Both the position numbers and the translations under genes were made by a program. Shown piece after piece: positions 17,666 to 26,126 of a stretch of DNA of 41,475 nucleotides. The notes beneath the pieces were generated by a model. That model did no database searches and was not told the origin of the DNA. It was given only the letters and a program-made list of their open reading frames with translations. Position 1 is the stretch's first letter; each line of letters begins with the position of its first letter. This stretch comes from Longibacter sp051155795 (lineage in GTDB: Bacteria > Bacteroidota > Rhodothermia > Rhodothermales > Salinibacteraceae): the NCBI RefSeq assembly GCF_051155795.1, contig NZ_DAXETW010000116.1, forward strand, positions 1 to 41,475, written 5' to 3'.

Positions 17666-20032
17666 TTAAAGACCTTGCTCCGACCGTTTCAGGATGAACA
17701 GGCCTTCGTTCATGCTGGTGACGACGATCGTGCCGCTGTCGAAGAACGGGTAATTGCTCCACGACCCGCCGAAGCCGGGGCCGTTGTCCCCGAACGGAAC
17801 CGTGTCGAAGTGCCCGATCTCCACCGGCTCGGTCCGATTGCTGATGTCGATGAGCCGGAGGCCGCTCTGGTAGTTGGACTGGTACATCACGTCGCCGATG
17901 ATGTACAGGTTGTGGTCCGACGACCGCTCAGGAAGGAGAAACTCGTTGACGAGTTGCGGGTCGTCGAGGTCCGACACGTCCCAGACGAGGGTCCGTGTGT
18001 TGTCGACCAGTCCATTGATCTCGTCCAGCTCATCGTTCACGTAGTAGTACTGGTGCTCGGCGTCGAGCCAGCCCTGGTGGACGTACGCGTGATCGGGGTA
18101 GGAGCCGGTCGAGATGGCGGTCGGATCGTCCTTATCGCTCACATCAGCAATGCTGATCGCGGTCTCGTTGGCGCCGAAGCAAATCTCTTTGCCCTGGTGC
18201 TCTGAGTCGGGGCCGTTGTAGACGACGCACTGCGCATCGTGGGTGTAACCGGTGCCCGTGCGGCCCGTCGAAGGGTCGGCGAAGCATCCCGCGAAGCTGG
18301 GCTCGGCCGGCGTGCGGATGTCGACCATGTGGAGGCCGCCGCCGCACGTTTCTCCGCCACCGCCGGCTCCGACGATGTAGGCAAAGCCCGTGTCTTCGTT
18401 GATGATGACGTTGTGCGCGCTGTTGACGTTGTCGTAGTGCGCGGTCTGATCGAAGGTGACCGGCATGTTTTCGGCGGCTACGTCGCGCAGCTGGGTCAGG
18501 TCGAAGACCTGCATGCCGTGGTTACCCGCGTTGTCGGCGACGACGTACACGTGGTTCTGGTAGACTTTCATGTCGCGCCACACGTTGGCACGCGAGCCTT
18601 CGGTCATCGGCAGGTCGCCCACGTAGACCGGGGCGCCGGGATCGGTCACGTCGACGAACGAGGTGCCGTTGAAGCGACCGACGAGGGCGTACTCGCGGCC
18701 GGTCTGCGGGTCGGTCCAACCCCAGATGTCGTTCAGGCCGTTTCCGCGGCCCCCGCCGATCTCGTGGACAGGGAGGAATGCGGACATATCGATCTGCTCG
18801 CAACTGAAACGCGCGGCCGTTCCGTCTTCGCACCGGACCCGATCCCCCGTCTGCTGGGAGAGTACGTCATAGGGGCCGGGATCGAGGATGGAGGTCATCG
18901 ACCACGCTCCGTCGGCACCGGCCGTAAAGACAGCCGCGGTGCCCGACCGGTTCACGTCGCCCGGCTGCCCGGCGATCAGCAGCCCCTCGGACGCTGCAAG
19001 GGTGGCGCCGAGGCCGATATTGGGCTTGGCGTCGTTGGCGGCAAACCGGCGGACGGAGCCCCACATGTCGCCGTCGCCCTGTTCGAAGCGGTAGAGCGCG
19101 CCGGCCCGATCAGAGGCGCCCGGTGCGCTGATCCAAAGGTCGTTGCCGTCGAAGGCGAGTGCGGTCCCGAACGCGTGCGGACTCTCGCCGTCGAACGGGA
19201 GCAGGCGGTCACCGGCACGCCAGGTTTCTGCCTCGGCGTCGTATACGAAGGTGTACGCCGCACCGGTGCGGCGTCCCTCACGGGGAGCGCCAACAAGGAG
19301 ATGGACGACGTCGTCGGCGCTTCGCTGGATCGCGAGAGAGGCGCCGAACTGTGCACCGCGCTGGATCGCGTCCCGCGTCACCTGTCCCGTTTCATTCCAG
19401 GCATTCGCTTCCGCATCATAGCGAAACGCATAGACGGTCCCGCTCTGGCTGGCCGGGGCGCCGACGAGAAGATGATTGCCGTTCAGCGCGACGGCCGCGC
19501 CGAATTGCGATCCGTCGCGTGCCTCACTGCCGGTGAGGACAGCCGACTCGGCCCATCCGTCTGCGCCGCGTTCGTAGACGAAGGCGCTGCCCGGACCGGT
19601 GCCGGTGGCTGCGGACACGACGGCTCTCGAACCGTCAATCGCAACGCGGGTCCCGTAGCCTTCGGTCGTGTCGGAGGGGGCAAGGCGCGCGGACTGCTGC
19701 CACGCGCCGTCATTGCCCCGTTCGAAGATATAAGCGGCCTGGCCGCCGGGAGCACCGACGATGAGGCGGTTCTCGCTAACGTCTACGGATGTGCCGAAGC
19801 CATCTTCGAGATCACCGTTCTCGGCGCGAAGGAAGGAGGCACGGCTCCAGGTGCCGTCCTCGTCGCGTGAGAACACGTACACGCGCCCGGAATCATGAGG
19901 GTGGGACGGGGCGCCGACGAGAACATCGTCTCCGTGAATGGCGAGGTCTGACGAGAACGGTGTCGAGCGCTGAGCGTGACTTTCCGGCACGAACAGCAGT
20001 GCCGCAACGAGGGCGAGTAATAACGTGCGCAT
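17666..20032 (-). CDS. FG-GAP propeller fused to choice-of-anchor-B (LVIVD) domain, secreted
   Basis: The protein of 788 residues has a signal peptide cut after Ala20 (SHA/Q). Residues about 25-400 hold seven FG-GAP blades with the core LVGAP or variants (VLVGAPSHP, LIVGAPGGQ, VVSAATGTG, LLVGAPASQ, LLVGAPREG, LWISAPGAS, LIAGQPGDV), enough for one complete seven-blade propeller. Residues about 425-785 match the choice-of-anchor-B family built of LVIVD-like blades (SFVDVTDPGAPVYVGDLP, MQVFDLTQL, LHMVDIRTPAEP, ISIADVSDKDDP). Four Cys in the second half may form disulfides. No clear C-terminal sorting signal follows; it ends with SEQGL. It is the first gene of a minus-strand run of three propeller genes and has its own terminator. 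The ligand is unknown. Confidence 0.92.
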   Translation of the reverse strand: MRTLLLALVAALLFVPESHAQRSTPFSSDLAIHGDDVLVGAPSHPHDSGRVYVFSRDEDGTWSRASFLRAENGDLEDGFGTSVDVSENRLIVGAPGGQAAYIFERGNDGAWQQSARLAPSDTTEGYGTRVAIDGSRAVVSAATGTGPGSAFVYERGADGWAESAVLTGSEARDGSQFGAAVALNGNHLLVGAPASQSGTVYAFRYDAEANAWNETGQVTRDAIQRGAQFGASLAIQRSADDVVHLLVGAPREGRRTGAAYTFVYDAEAETWRAGDRLLPFDGESPHAFGTALAFDGNDLWISAPGASDRAGALYRFEQGDGDMWGSVRRFAANDAKPNIGLGATLAASEGLLIAGQPGDVNRSGTAAVFTAGADGAWSMTSILDPGPYDVLSQQTGDRVRCEDGTAARFSCEQIDMSAFLPVHEIGGGRGNGLNDIWGWTDPQTGREYALVGRFNGTSFVDVTDPGAPVYVGDLPMTEGSRANVWRDMKVYQNHVYVVADNAGNHGMQVFDLTQLRDVAAENMPVTFDQTAHYDNVNSAHNVIINEDTGFAYIVGAGGGGETCGGGLHMVDIRTPAEPSFAGCFADPSTGRTGTGYTHDAQCVVYNGPDSEHQGKEICFGANETAISIADVSDKDDPTAISTGSYPDHAYVHQGWLDAEHQYYYVNDELDEINGLVDNTRTLVWDVSDLDDPQLVNEFLLPERSSDHNLYIIGDVMYQSNYQSGLRLIDISNRTEPVEIGHFDTVPFGDNGPGFGGSWSNYPFFDSGTIVVTSMNEGLFILKRSEQGL

Positions 20033-20405
20033 AGATCAGGGGCACGGGGTTGGAGGAAGGAAGCGGACGCCGGCGCCGGCTGGCGACGGGCAGGTCATCA
20101 TGACGATGAACGGTCGAGGCGTCGATTTTCGTACCGGGCCGGTGGGCGAATGCCTTCGTCGACCGACAGATCACGTTTCATTCGGAGCTTGGACCGGTCG
20201 GACGGGCACGAGGCACGATACATCACGACGCCGACCAAATGCCTCGTCGAGACGAGGGACGGCGGAAATTGATCGGTACATCAATGTCGACAAAGGTATA
20301 GCAACACGGTGCCTCCCGGTTCCGCCGCTCATGACGTCAGAACGCGACTAATGACTAATGACGCGCCCGCACGACCGAAAGGAGCATCGATGAAAACGAG
20401 TCAAC
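20033..20405. other. Intergenic region upstream of the propeller genes
   Basis: No convincing gene is seen between 20033 and 20563. Besides the terminator at 20406-20438, the region has a near-palindrome CCTCGTCGAGACGAGG (20242-20257, 7-bp arms), about 210 bases before the propeller gene start, which may be an operator or hairpin. The propeller promoter should lie here but was not identified. Confidence 0.4.
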
Positions 20406-20438
20406 AAAAAAAGGACGCGCCCCAGTGGGAACGCGCCC
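20406..20438 (-). terminator. Intrinsic terminator of antitoxin-like gene A
   Basis: On the minus strand an 11-bp stem with three G-T pairs and a CACT loop (20438-20413) is followed by seven T (20412-20406). It lies about 125 bases past the stop of the 64-residue gene at 20564. Any transcript of that gene would end here without covering another recognisable gene. Confidence 0.65.
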
Positions 20439-20563
20439 CTGACGGGAGCGGCACCGACGGCGTGTCGGTAGCACGTGTACCGGTACATACGCGTCCCTAC
20501 GCTACACACGCGGTCCAGCAAGTCGTTCGTGCGTGTCCGCAGGCAGCGGAAGCGGGCTGCCAT

Positions 20564-20758
20564 CTACAGTTGGTCCAGATTCACTTCTTCCTTGATGGAC
20601 TTGTACATCTCCCAGGAAATCAGCACGGCGTGCGGCTCATTGTTTTTCTGAATCAATACGCCGGTCTTGGAGTCCCGGACGTGATCAATCAGATCGGACG
20701 TCTCGGCCCGCAGCTCTGTGATCGTTGCGACCGAATCGACGCCTTCAGTATGGTACAT
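20564..20758 (-). CDS. Orphan Phd/YefM-type antitoxin-like protein (copy A)
   Basis: The protein of 64 residues matches the N-terminal DNA-binding half of Phd/YefM antitoxins, which repress their own operon and neutralise a paired toxin. Visible features are ATITELR, LIDHV, the GVLIQKNNEPHAVLISWEMY core and a short end. The usual C-terminal toxin-binding tail is missing (family about 80-90 residues). No RelE/ParE/Doc-like toxin is seen on either side, and the next structure downstream is a terminator. It is 40/64 identical to copy B and 35/64 to copy C in this window. It diverges from copy B across a 611-base gap. It is probably a DNA-binding regulator; its target is unknown. Confidence 0.85.
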   Translation of the reverse strand: MYHTEGVDSVATITELRAETSDLIDHVRDSKTGVLIQKNNEPHAVLISWEMYKSIKEEVNLDQL

Positions 20759-21285
20759 ATCCCTTGGTGGAGTCTTCTATCTGTGGAAACGTGAGAGGGC
20801 TCAGCCCTTTACCTTTGTCAACAAACATACACGTGTCATCCTTAAATCGGCGTTTCATGCAGTGAATACAGTGCAGAAAATCACGGCATGATTTGGGAAG
20901 AGACCGTGAATCATTGATTCCGGCTTCTAAAACGGCCGTTTCCGGCGATTCAGGGGCCTGATTGCCGTGATCGGCAAAATCTCCGTTCGGATACGTTGCT
21001 GTTCCCTGCCGGTCGGTCGAAGGGCGTGACTACCGCCAGGTCCCGGTGCCGGTCGGCCGTGATCGCGGGAGATCGACCATCCGGTACGCGGGGAAGCACC
21101 GGCCCCTGGTCGGACCGTTGGACTCGGGCAGACATCACCTACCCGATGCGGGTCCCGGTAGGCGCTCGCGCCGGTCGGTATGCCTTCCCTTTCTTTCGAA
21201 CCCGCGCCAGTCACGACGGGGTGGCGTGGCCGACGTCTTACTCGATCATTAACTAAAGGCGTAGTCTATGACGACACAATAAAAG
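20759..21285. other. Divergent intergenic region between antitoxin-like copies A and B
   Basis: No gene is credible in the 611 bases separating the two starts. It holds AGGGCTCAGCCCT (20796-20808, 6-bp arms) 38 bases before the copy A start. An 18-base imperfect dyad TGCAGTGAATACAGTGCA lies at 20858-20875. A TATGTTTG element on the minus strand (20829-20822) matches the Bacteroidota -7 consensus, but no clear -33 partner is seen. The middle part is GC-rich and shows nothing further. Confidence 0.45.
20796..20808. promoter_or_regulatory. Palindrome before antitoxin-like gene A
   Basis: AGGGCT, one base, AGCCCT forms a perfect short dyad 38 bases upstream of the copy A ATG. Phd/YefM proteins usually bind short palindromes in their own promoter, so self-regulation is possible. 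This is a position-based suggestion. Confidence 0.35.
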
Positions 21286-21314
21286 TTGACTCCTCCTGAT
21301 TATATATCTATATT
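21286..21314 (+). promoter_or_regulatory. Sigma-70-like promoter of antitoxin-like gene B
   Basis: TTGACT (21286-21291) and TATATT (21309-21314) are separated by 17 bases in a markedly AT-rich stretch of an otherwise GC-rich region. The -10 ends 55 bases before the copy B ATG at 21370. Confidence 0.55.
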
Positions 21315-21369
21315 TATGATATCTAGCGGGGAAGCGCTCGCCATTCTTCCACTCAAGCAGCGGTCGACC

Positions 21370-21564
21370 ATGTACAAGACGGAAGGTGTAGACGCCATTG
21401 CGACCATTACCGAGGTTCGGAGCCAGACCTCCGAACTCATTGATCAGGTACAGGGAAGCAAGCGCGGAATCATGATTCAGCGGAATAACGATCCTCAGGC
21501 CGTCCTGATCTCGTGGGATCTGTATAAGAAGATAAAGGACCGGGTGGATCTCCAGAATCTCTGA
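21370..21564 (+). CDS. Orphan Phd/YefM-type antitoxin-like protein (copy B)
   Basis: This 64-residue paralogue of copies A and C keeps the same length and the core TEGVDAIATITEVR, LIDQV, GIMIQRNNDPQAVLISWDLY. It is 42/64 identical to copy C. The ATG at 21370 is chosen because it aligns with the other two copies. The frame is open further upstream, but that part covers the promoter at 21286-21314. No toxin gene follows. A strong hairpin (21604-21632) separates it from the sensor kinase gene 283 bases downstream, so the two may be separate transcripts. It is likely a DNA-binding protein. Confidence 0.87.
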   Translation: MYKTEGVDAIATITEVRSQTSELIDQVQGSKRGIMIQRNNDPQAVLISWDLYKKIKDRVDLQNL

Positions 21565-21603
21565 TGTACCCGGTAGATCGTCTCGGCCGTGGTGAAGTCC
21601 CGT

Positions 21604-21632
21604 CATCCCGCTCATCCCCGATGGGCGGGATG
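21604..21632 (+). terminator. Hairpin after antitoxin-like gene B
   Basis: A 12-bp stem with one G-T pair (21604-21615 with 21621-21632) and a 5-base loop begins 40 bases past the copy B stop. Only a weak TCTC/TT run follows, so termination may be partial. Confidence 0.55.
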
Positions 21633-21847
21633 TCTCAGTTCGTACCGTTTTGGCGGTGTTGAAATCAGAGCGGACGCCTGTTTCTGCTCACCGCCCGTCC
21701 TTTCCAGCAATCCGGAACCGTTGTAGCGGTCCCTTCGTCCCGTTTTCATTCCCGTTGAGGATTTTCTGTCCAACCCGTCGGGTGGGTGCGTCTGCAGGCT
21801 GCTGCAGCTCCGTGATTCCGTTGCGCGGCTTGTAAGACGAGACTCCC

Positions 21848-23869
21848 ATGACCGGACACGTTTCGACCTGTGATCTCCCGATGGTCTCCAATTTTCCCGA
21901 CCCATTGGACGATAACTCCCTTTACCGCCTGCAGAGCGCGGCGATGGACCAGGCAGGGGAGGCAATGATCTTGCTGGAAGATCCGTCCAGAGATCGCCGC
22001 GGGCGCCGGGTTGTTTCCGTCAATCGGGCCTTCACGGAGATGACCGGGTACGATGCGTCCGAGGTGATCGGCGAAACGCTGTTTCTTCTCAAAGGGCCGG
22101 ACACGAATCAAGAGGCTCTGGACCGGATTGCGCGGGCAATGGGTCGTGGCGAGCGCGTGACGGAGGACATCCTGAACTACCGACGTGACGGATCGACCTT
22201 CTGGGCGCACTGCACCATCGCACCCGTGCAGGTGGCGGCTGCAGGTCCGGCGTACTGGGTGTCCGTGCAACGGGACATTACCTCGGAGCGGGAGGCCCAT
22301 GCACGCGCACGGAATAGCGAAGCCCGGTACCGGGCGCTCGTGGATAGTTTTCCAAGCGGCGCCATCTTCCTGTTTAACCGCGATCTGACGGTGGAACTCG
22401 CCGGTGGCGAGGCGCTTCGCGCTGTGGGCTTGAATCCACCCGACGTCATCGGCCGTCCCGTCCGCCACCTTGCCCCGGATTCCGCAGATGCCGAACTCCG
22501 GAAGGCGTACCGGGCTGCTCTGGGCGGCCAAGCAAGCTGTCACGAAATCAAGTACCGGGGACGAATCTACGAAACGCAACTCGTGCCGGTACGGGCCGAG
22601 GGCGGTCGGGTAAGCGCCGGGATGGTCGTCTCGGTCGACGTGACGGAGCGACGCCGCGCAAAACGGCAGCTTGAGGATAGCGAGACCCGCTATCGGATGG
22701 TGGCGGAGAACATGCGCGATCTCGTATGCCTGCACCGCCTGGACGGTAGCATCGAGTGGGTCAGCCCATCCGTTCACCAGCTCACCGGCTACCCGCCGGC
22801 GGACTTCCGGCGGCTCGATCTGAGCGACATCGTTCACCCTGCCGACCTCGACCAGTTATGGACGGAAGCGTACGCGCCGGTCCTGGCCGGCGCCTCCGGG
22901 GCGCGCGGTACGTTTCGAATGCAGCGACGCCACGGCGGCTCGATCTGGTTCGAAACGCTGACCCGTCCCGTGACCGACGACGATGGCCGCGTGGTCAAGC
23001 TCCTCACCACGTCGCGGGACGTGACGGAACGAAAGTCGTTTGAGGACCGGCTCGTTCGGGCCAAAGAGCACGCGGAAACGATGAATCGCCTCAAATCAGC
23101 GTTTCTTGCCAACATGAGCCACGAGATCCGGACGCCCCTCACAAACGTGATCGGATTTGCCGACATCCTGGCCAATGAGGTCCCGGACCCACAGCGCCCC
23201 TTCGTGCAGCACATCCAGCGGGGAGGCCGACGGCTTCTCCACACGCTGAATTCCGTCCTGGATCATGCCCAGCTGGAGAGTGAAACCGTTCGCGTCCGTC
23301 CGAGCCCCGTCGACGTCGCCGAACTGGTGGAGGAGGCGGCGTCCTTCTTTCGCCCGCAGGCCGAACAGCACGGGCTGAATATCGCGATCGACCTTCCGGA
23401 TACCTCTATCGTGGTCTACAGTGACCCCGGCGCACTGGAGCGGGTCGTAAACAACCTTCTCTCGAATGCCCTGAAGTTTACTCCGTCCGGGCGAGTGTCC
23501 GTTTCCCTTCGCCTTCATGAGGGCTCCGGGAAAACGCGGGACGCACCGCGCGGCCGCAGGCACTCGTCGACCGGGGATGCGGCCGCGAAACGCGACGGGC
23601 GCATCACCGCCGGGAGTGCCGATCCGTCGTCGCTCCCGGTCGAGATTGCCGTTCAAGATACCGGCGTCGGGATCGATGAGGCCTTTCTCCCGCACCTCTT
23701 TACACCGTTCGAGCAGGAGTCCACTGGCTACAGCCGCTCATTTGAAGGAACGGGCCTCGGTCTGAGCATCTCCGCCCGCCTCGTCGAGATGATCGGCGGC
23801 GCCATTACGGTCGACACAGAGAAGGGTGTTGGGAGCACGTTCCGCGTGTTTCTGCCGCGGTCCATGTGA
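21848..23869 (+). CDS. Multi-PAS sensor histidine kinase
   Basis: The protein of 673 residues is a cytoplasmic sensor kinase with no signal peptide or membrane helix. It has three PAS domains (about 30-140, 155-275, 280-395). A HisKA domain with phospho-acceptor His425 in ANMSHEIRTPL follows, then an HATPase domain (about 515-672) with N-box NNLLSNALKF, DTGVGI and GTGLGLS. The first PAS resembles LOV domains but lacks the flavin-binding Cys, so light sensing is not supported. A basic Ser/Arg-rich insert (about 555-597) interrupts the ATPase domain before DTGVGI. No response regulator is encoded nearby. The stop lies 15 bases from the convergent DoxX-like gene. It lies downstream of antitoxin-like copy B, as the second kinase does with copy C. 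Confidence 0.93.
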   Translation: MTGHVSTCDLPMVSNFPDPLDDNSLYRLQSAAMDQAGEAMILLEDPSRDRRGRRVVSVNRAFTEMTGYDASEVIGETLFLLKGPDTNQEALDRIARAMGRGERVTEDILNYRRDGSTFWAHCTIAPVQVAAAGPAYWVSVQRDITSEREAHARARNSEARYRALVDSFPSGAIFLFNRDLTVELAGGEALRAVGLNPPDVIGRPVRHLAPDSADAELRKAYRAALGGQASCHEIKYRGRIYETQLVPVRAEGGRVSAGMVVSVDVTERRRAKRQLEDSETRYRMVAENMRDLVCLHRLDGSIEWVSPSVHQLTGYPPADFRRLDLSDIVHPADLDQLWTEAYAPVLAGASGARGTFRMQRRHGGSIWFETLTRPVTDDDGRVVKLLTTSRDVTERKSFEDRLVRAKEHAETMNRLKSAFLANMSHEIRTPLTNVIGFADILANEVPDPQRPFVQHIQRGGRRLLHTLNSVLDHAQLESETVRVRPSPVDVAELVEEAASFFRPQAEQHGLNIAIDLPDTSIVVYSDPGALERVVNNLLSNALKFTPSGRVSVSLRLHEGSGKTRDAPRGRRHSSTGDAAAKRDGRITAGSADPSSLPVEIAVQDTGVGIDEAFLPHLFTPFEQESTGYSRSFEGTGLGLSISARLVEMIGGAITVDTEKGVGSTFRVFLPRSM

Positions 23870-23884
23870 TCTGATCGGTCAGCC

Positions 23885-24244
23885 TCAAGGACGGCAGGCG
23901 GCGACGTACACCCATGCGATCAGGACGAATTGAAGCGGCAGCCGCGCCCAGAGGCTCCATTCAGGAATGCGGCCGAAGGCATCCGGGTTGAGCGCCATGT
24001 GGATGTTGGCAGGAAAGACGGCCAGAAGCAGGAGGATCAGACCCCATCCTGCCCAGAACCGGACTTGCGGGAACAGCACGCCGATGCCGCCAGCAATTTC
24101 AAACGCTCCGCTGATATATACGAGCGCCATCGAGGCCGGCAGGTAGGGTGGAACGATTCTGGCAAACATGGCAGGCCAGATGAAGTGCGCTATCCCCGCG
24201 GCGGTGAACATGGCGGCGAGGGCGATAATCGAAAGCGACGGCAT
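23885..24244 (-). CDS. DoxX-like integral membrane protein
   Basis: The protein of 119 residues has four predicted membrane helices (about 3-22, 40-58, 65-82 and 98-116). The pattern AGIAHFIWPAMFARIVPPYLP, ISGAFEIAGGIG and ANIHMALNPD is typical of the DoxX/DUF-type small membrane family. The function of this family is poorly defined; some members take part in redox or surface metabolism. It lies 142 bases downstream of htpX on the same strand and might share its transcript. It converges tightly on the sensor kinase gene. Confidence 0.85.
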   Translation of the reverse strand: MPSLSIIALAAMFTAAGIAHFIWPAMFARIVPPYLPASMALVYISGAFEIAGGIGVLFPQVRFWAGWGLILLLLAVFPANIHMALNPDAFGRIPEWSLWARLPLQFVLIAWVYVAACRP

Positions 24245-24386
24245 GAGTCGAGGGCGGGTGTACGCAGAGGGCGATCATCCACCGCTAACCGATGCACGTC
24301 GTCGAGGCTCCGGCTCCCGACCGGTCAACCGCAACACACGGCCAACTGGAGGCAAAAAATGGTGCAGCGACCGATCCCGGGGGTGG

Positions 24387-25259
24387 CTACGCGACGGACA
24401 CGCGTCGTCCGGTGGCGCCGTGGGGGGCGCGAGCACGGAGGGCGGCGATCCGCTCGTTCATCGGCGGGTGGGTCGAGAACAGCCGGGTAAACCGCTGGCC
24501 TCCGGTGAGCGGGTTGACGATGCAGAGGTGTGCCGTTTCCTGTCGCATGCTACGAGACGGGACGCGCTGTGCCGCAAACTCGAGTCGTTCCAGCGCGCCG
24601 ATGAGTCCGGCCGGTGAGCCGGTGAGGTCCACGGCGCGACGATCGGCTTCGTACTCCCTGGCGCGGGAGACCGCCATCTGAACCACAGCCGCCGCGATCG
24701 GGGTCACCAGTCCCGCTACGAGCAACGGCAGAAGCCCGGGCGCGTCCTCGTCACTGGGGGAAAAAATGGTCGACCATTGCGCCATGTTGATCAATGTCAT
24801 AATCGCGCCGGCGAGGGAGGCAGTAATCGTCATAGTGAGCGTGTCGCGATGCTTGATGTGCGCGATTTCATGCGCGATCACGGCCTCGATTTCTTGCGGT
24901 GAAAGCAGGTCGAGAAGTCCCTGGTTGACGGCGACGACGCCTCGTTCTGGGTTTCGGCCGGTTGCGAACGCGTTGGGCTGGGGATCCCGGATCAGGTACA
25001 GTGCGGGAACGGGGATGCCGGCGTTGCGAGCAAGCCGGCGCGTCATCGCGTGCAGGTCGGGTGCCTGGCGGGGATCCAGCGGTTCCGCTCCGGTCATGCG
25101 CAGCACGATCCGGTCGCTGAACCAGTAGGAGCCAACATTCATGGCGACGGCAAGGCCGAGAGCGACGATCATTCCGCCGGTTCCGCCGAGCCAGCCGCCA
25201 ATCGCTACGAAGCAAAGGGTGAGTACGGTCAGTAAAACGCCAACTTTCAGCGTATTCAT
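24387..25259 (-). CDS. htpX: Zinc metalloprotease HtpX
   Basis: HtpX is an M48 membrane protease that degrades misfolded membrane proteins at the inner membrane. The sequence shows two N-terminal membrane helices, the RNAGIPVPALYLI region and the zinc motif HEIAH at 130-134. Two further hydrophobic segments follow, and the conserved SRAREYEADRRAV holds the third ligand. It ends with FSTHPPMNERIAALR, a family hallmark. The start ATG at 25259 (MNTLKVG) matches the usual family N-terminus. Upstream in-frame starts at 25265, 25325 and 25328 (GTG) are possible. A 183-base gap separates it from the lipoprotein methyltransferase gene upstream on the same strand. Confidence 0.94.
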   Translation of the reverse strand: MNTLKVGVLLTVLTLCFVAIGGWLGGTGGMIVALGLAVAMNVGSYWFSDRIVLRMTGAEPLDPRQAPDLHAMTRRLARNAGIPVPALYLIRDPQPNAFATGRNPERGVVAVNQGLLDLLSPQEIEAVIAHEIAHIKHRDTLTMTITASLAGAIMTLINMAQWSTIFSPSDEDAPGLLPLLVAGLVTPIAAAVVQMAVSRAREYEADRRAVDLTGSPAGLIGALERLEFAAQRVPSRSMRQETAHLCIVNPLTGGQRFTRLFSTHPPMNERIAALRARAPHGATGRRVSVA

Positions 25260-25442
25260 CGGCATGGAGAAACGGTCGAGGGTCTGCTCGATCGATAGAA
25301 GAAACCGGTCAGGGCTCGTTGCCATCACATCAGGGAAATCTATCCGCGGCAGACGTCCCGCTCGGAATGCCCCGTTTTACGCCGGCGGCAGCGGGGGTTT
25401 CAGCTCCTCTGCCGGTTCAAAACCGATGTTACAACCGTGAAG

Positions 25443-26126
25443 CTACCGGCCGGAAGGAGCCGCCCCCGGCTCGGAGGTGGACTCTGACGTCGAAGGCAGC
25501 GGAACGGATGTGGAGTCCCGGATCGTCCAGAGGTGAATGACGTGATCCGGGCCGAGGCGCTCGCTTCGGTCCGGCGGCCAGATGGTATCGCCGTAGTTGT
25601 GGGAAACGACGCGATCGCCGGGATCCATCTCCCGCCGGATTTTGGGGAGCAGCTTCTCGATTACCTCGGGCAACAGGTAAATGGAAAGGACTGTCGCCTC
25701 CCTCAGGTCGGTGTCGAACAAGTTGGCCCGGAAAAAATCGACGCGGTCCGTGACGCCAGCGAGGCGGGCGTAGGAGCGAGATTGCTCGACCAGTTCCGGA
25801 ACGATCTCAATGCCGACACCGCGTGCCCCGTATTGCTGGGCGGCGGTGATCACCATCCTTCCATCACCGCTGCCGAGATCGTAGACGACGTCATCCTCCC
25901 CGACATTCGCCATCTCCAGCATTCGCTCCACGACCTTCTGCGGGGTGGCGACATACGGTACGTCCGTCGTGTAGGGCGTCCCCGGACTGTAGACGGAGTC
26001 AACCGGCATCGGGCGATTCGCCTCCTGATCCGCGGTACAGCCGCCGATGGCCGCAAAAATGGTCAGGACGAATGTAGCGAGCGCGAGGGCTGGAATCGCT
26101 GATCGGGGTCGGCACGGTCGGGTCAT
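25443..26126 (-). CDS. Predicted lipoprotein with class I methyltransferase domain
   Basis: The protein of 227 residues combines a lipoprotein signal (lipobox AIGGC, Cys30) with a Rossmann methyltransferase fold. The SAM-binding motif DLGSGDGR lies at 83-90, GIEIVPELVEQSR follows as motif II, and RANLFDTDL as a later strand. The preceding YVATPQKVVERML segment is typical of a family found in many bacteria with signal peptides. S-adenosylmethionine is not known in the periplasm, so either the protein acts with another ligand, the signal acts as an anchor facing the cytoplasm, or the fold is reused. The substrate is unknown. It is upstream of htpX on the same strand. Confidence 0.9.
   Translation of the reverse strand: MTRPCRPRSAIPALALATFVLTIFAAIGGCTADQEANRPMPVDSVYSPGTPYTTDVPYVATPQKVVERMLEMANVGEDDVVYDLGSGDGRMVITAAQQYGARGVGIEIVPELVEQSRSYARLAGVTDRVDFFRANLFDTDLREATVLSIYLLPEVIEKLLPKIRREMDPGDRVVSHNYGDTIWPPDRSERLGPDHVIHLWTIRDSTSVPLPSTSESTSEPGAAPSGR

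Noticed and set aside
16133..18205. 690-codon open frame opposite the propeller genes
   Set aside because: It crosses two gene boundaries and a terminator on the other strand and shows no domain.
20348..20563. Frame next to antitoxin-like copy A as a possible toxin
   Set aside because: The Arg/Cys-rich translation has no RelE/ParE/Doc features and it spans the intrinsic terminator at 20406-20438.
21930..22280. LOV blue-light domain in the first sensor kinase
   Set aside because: The surrounding residues resemble LOV (LFLLKGPDTN), but the flavin-binding Cys of the GxNCRFLQ motif is absent.
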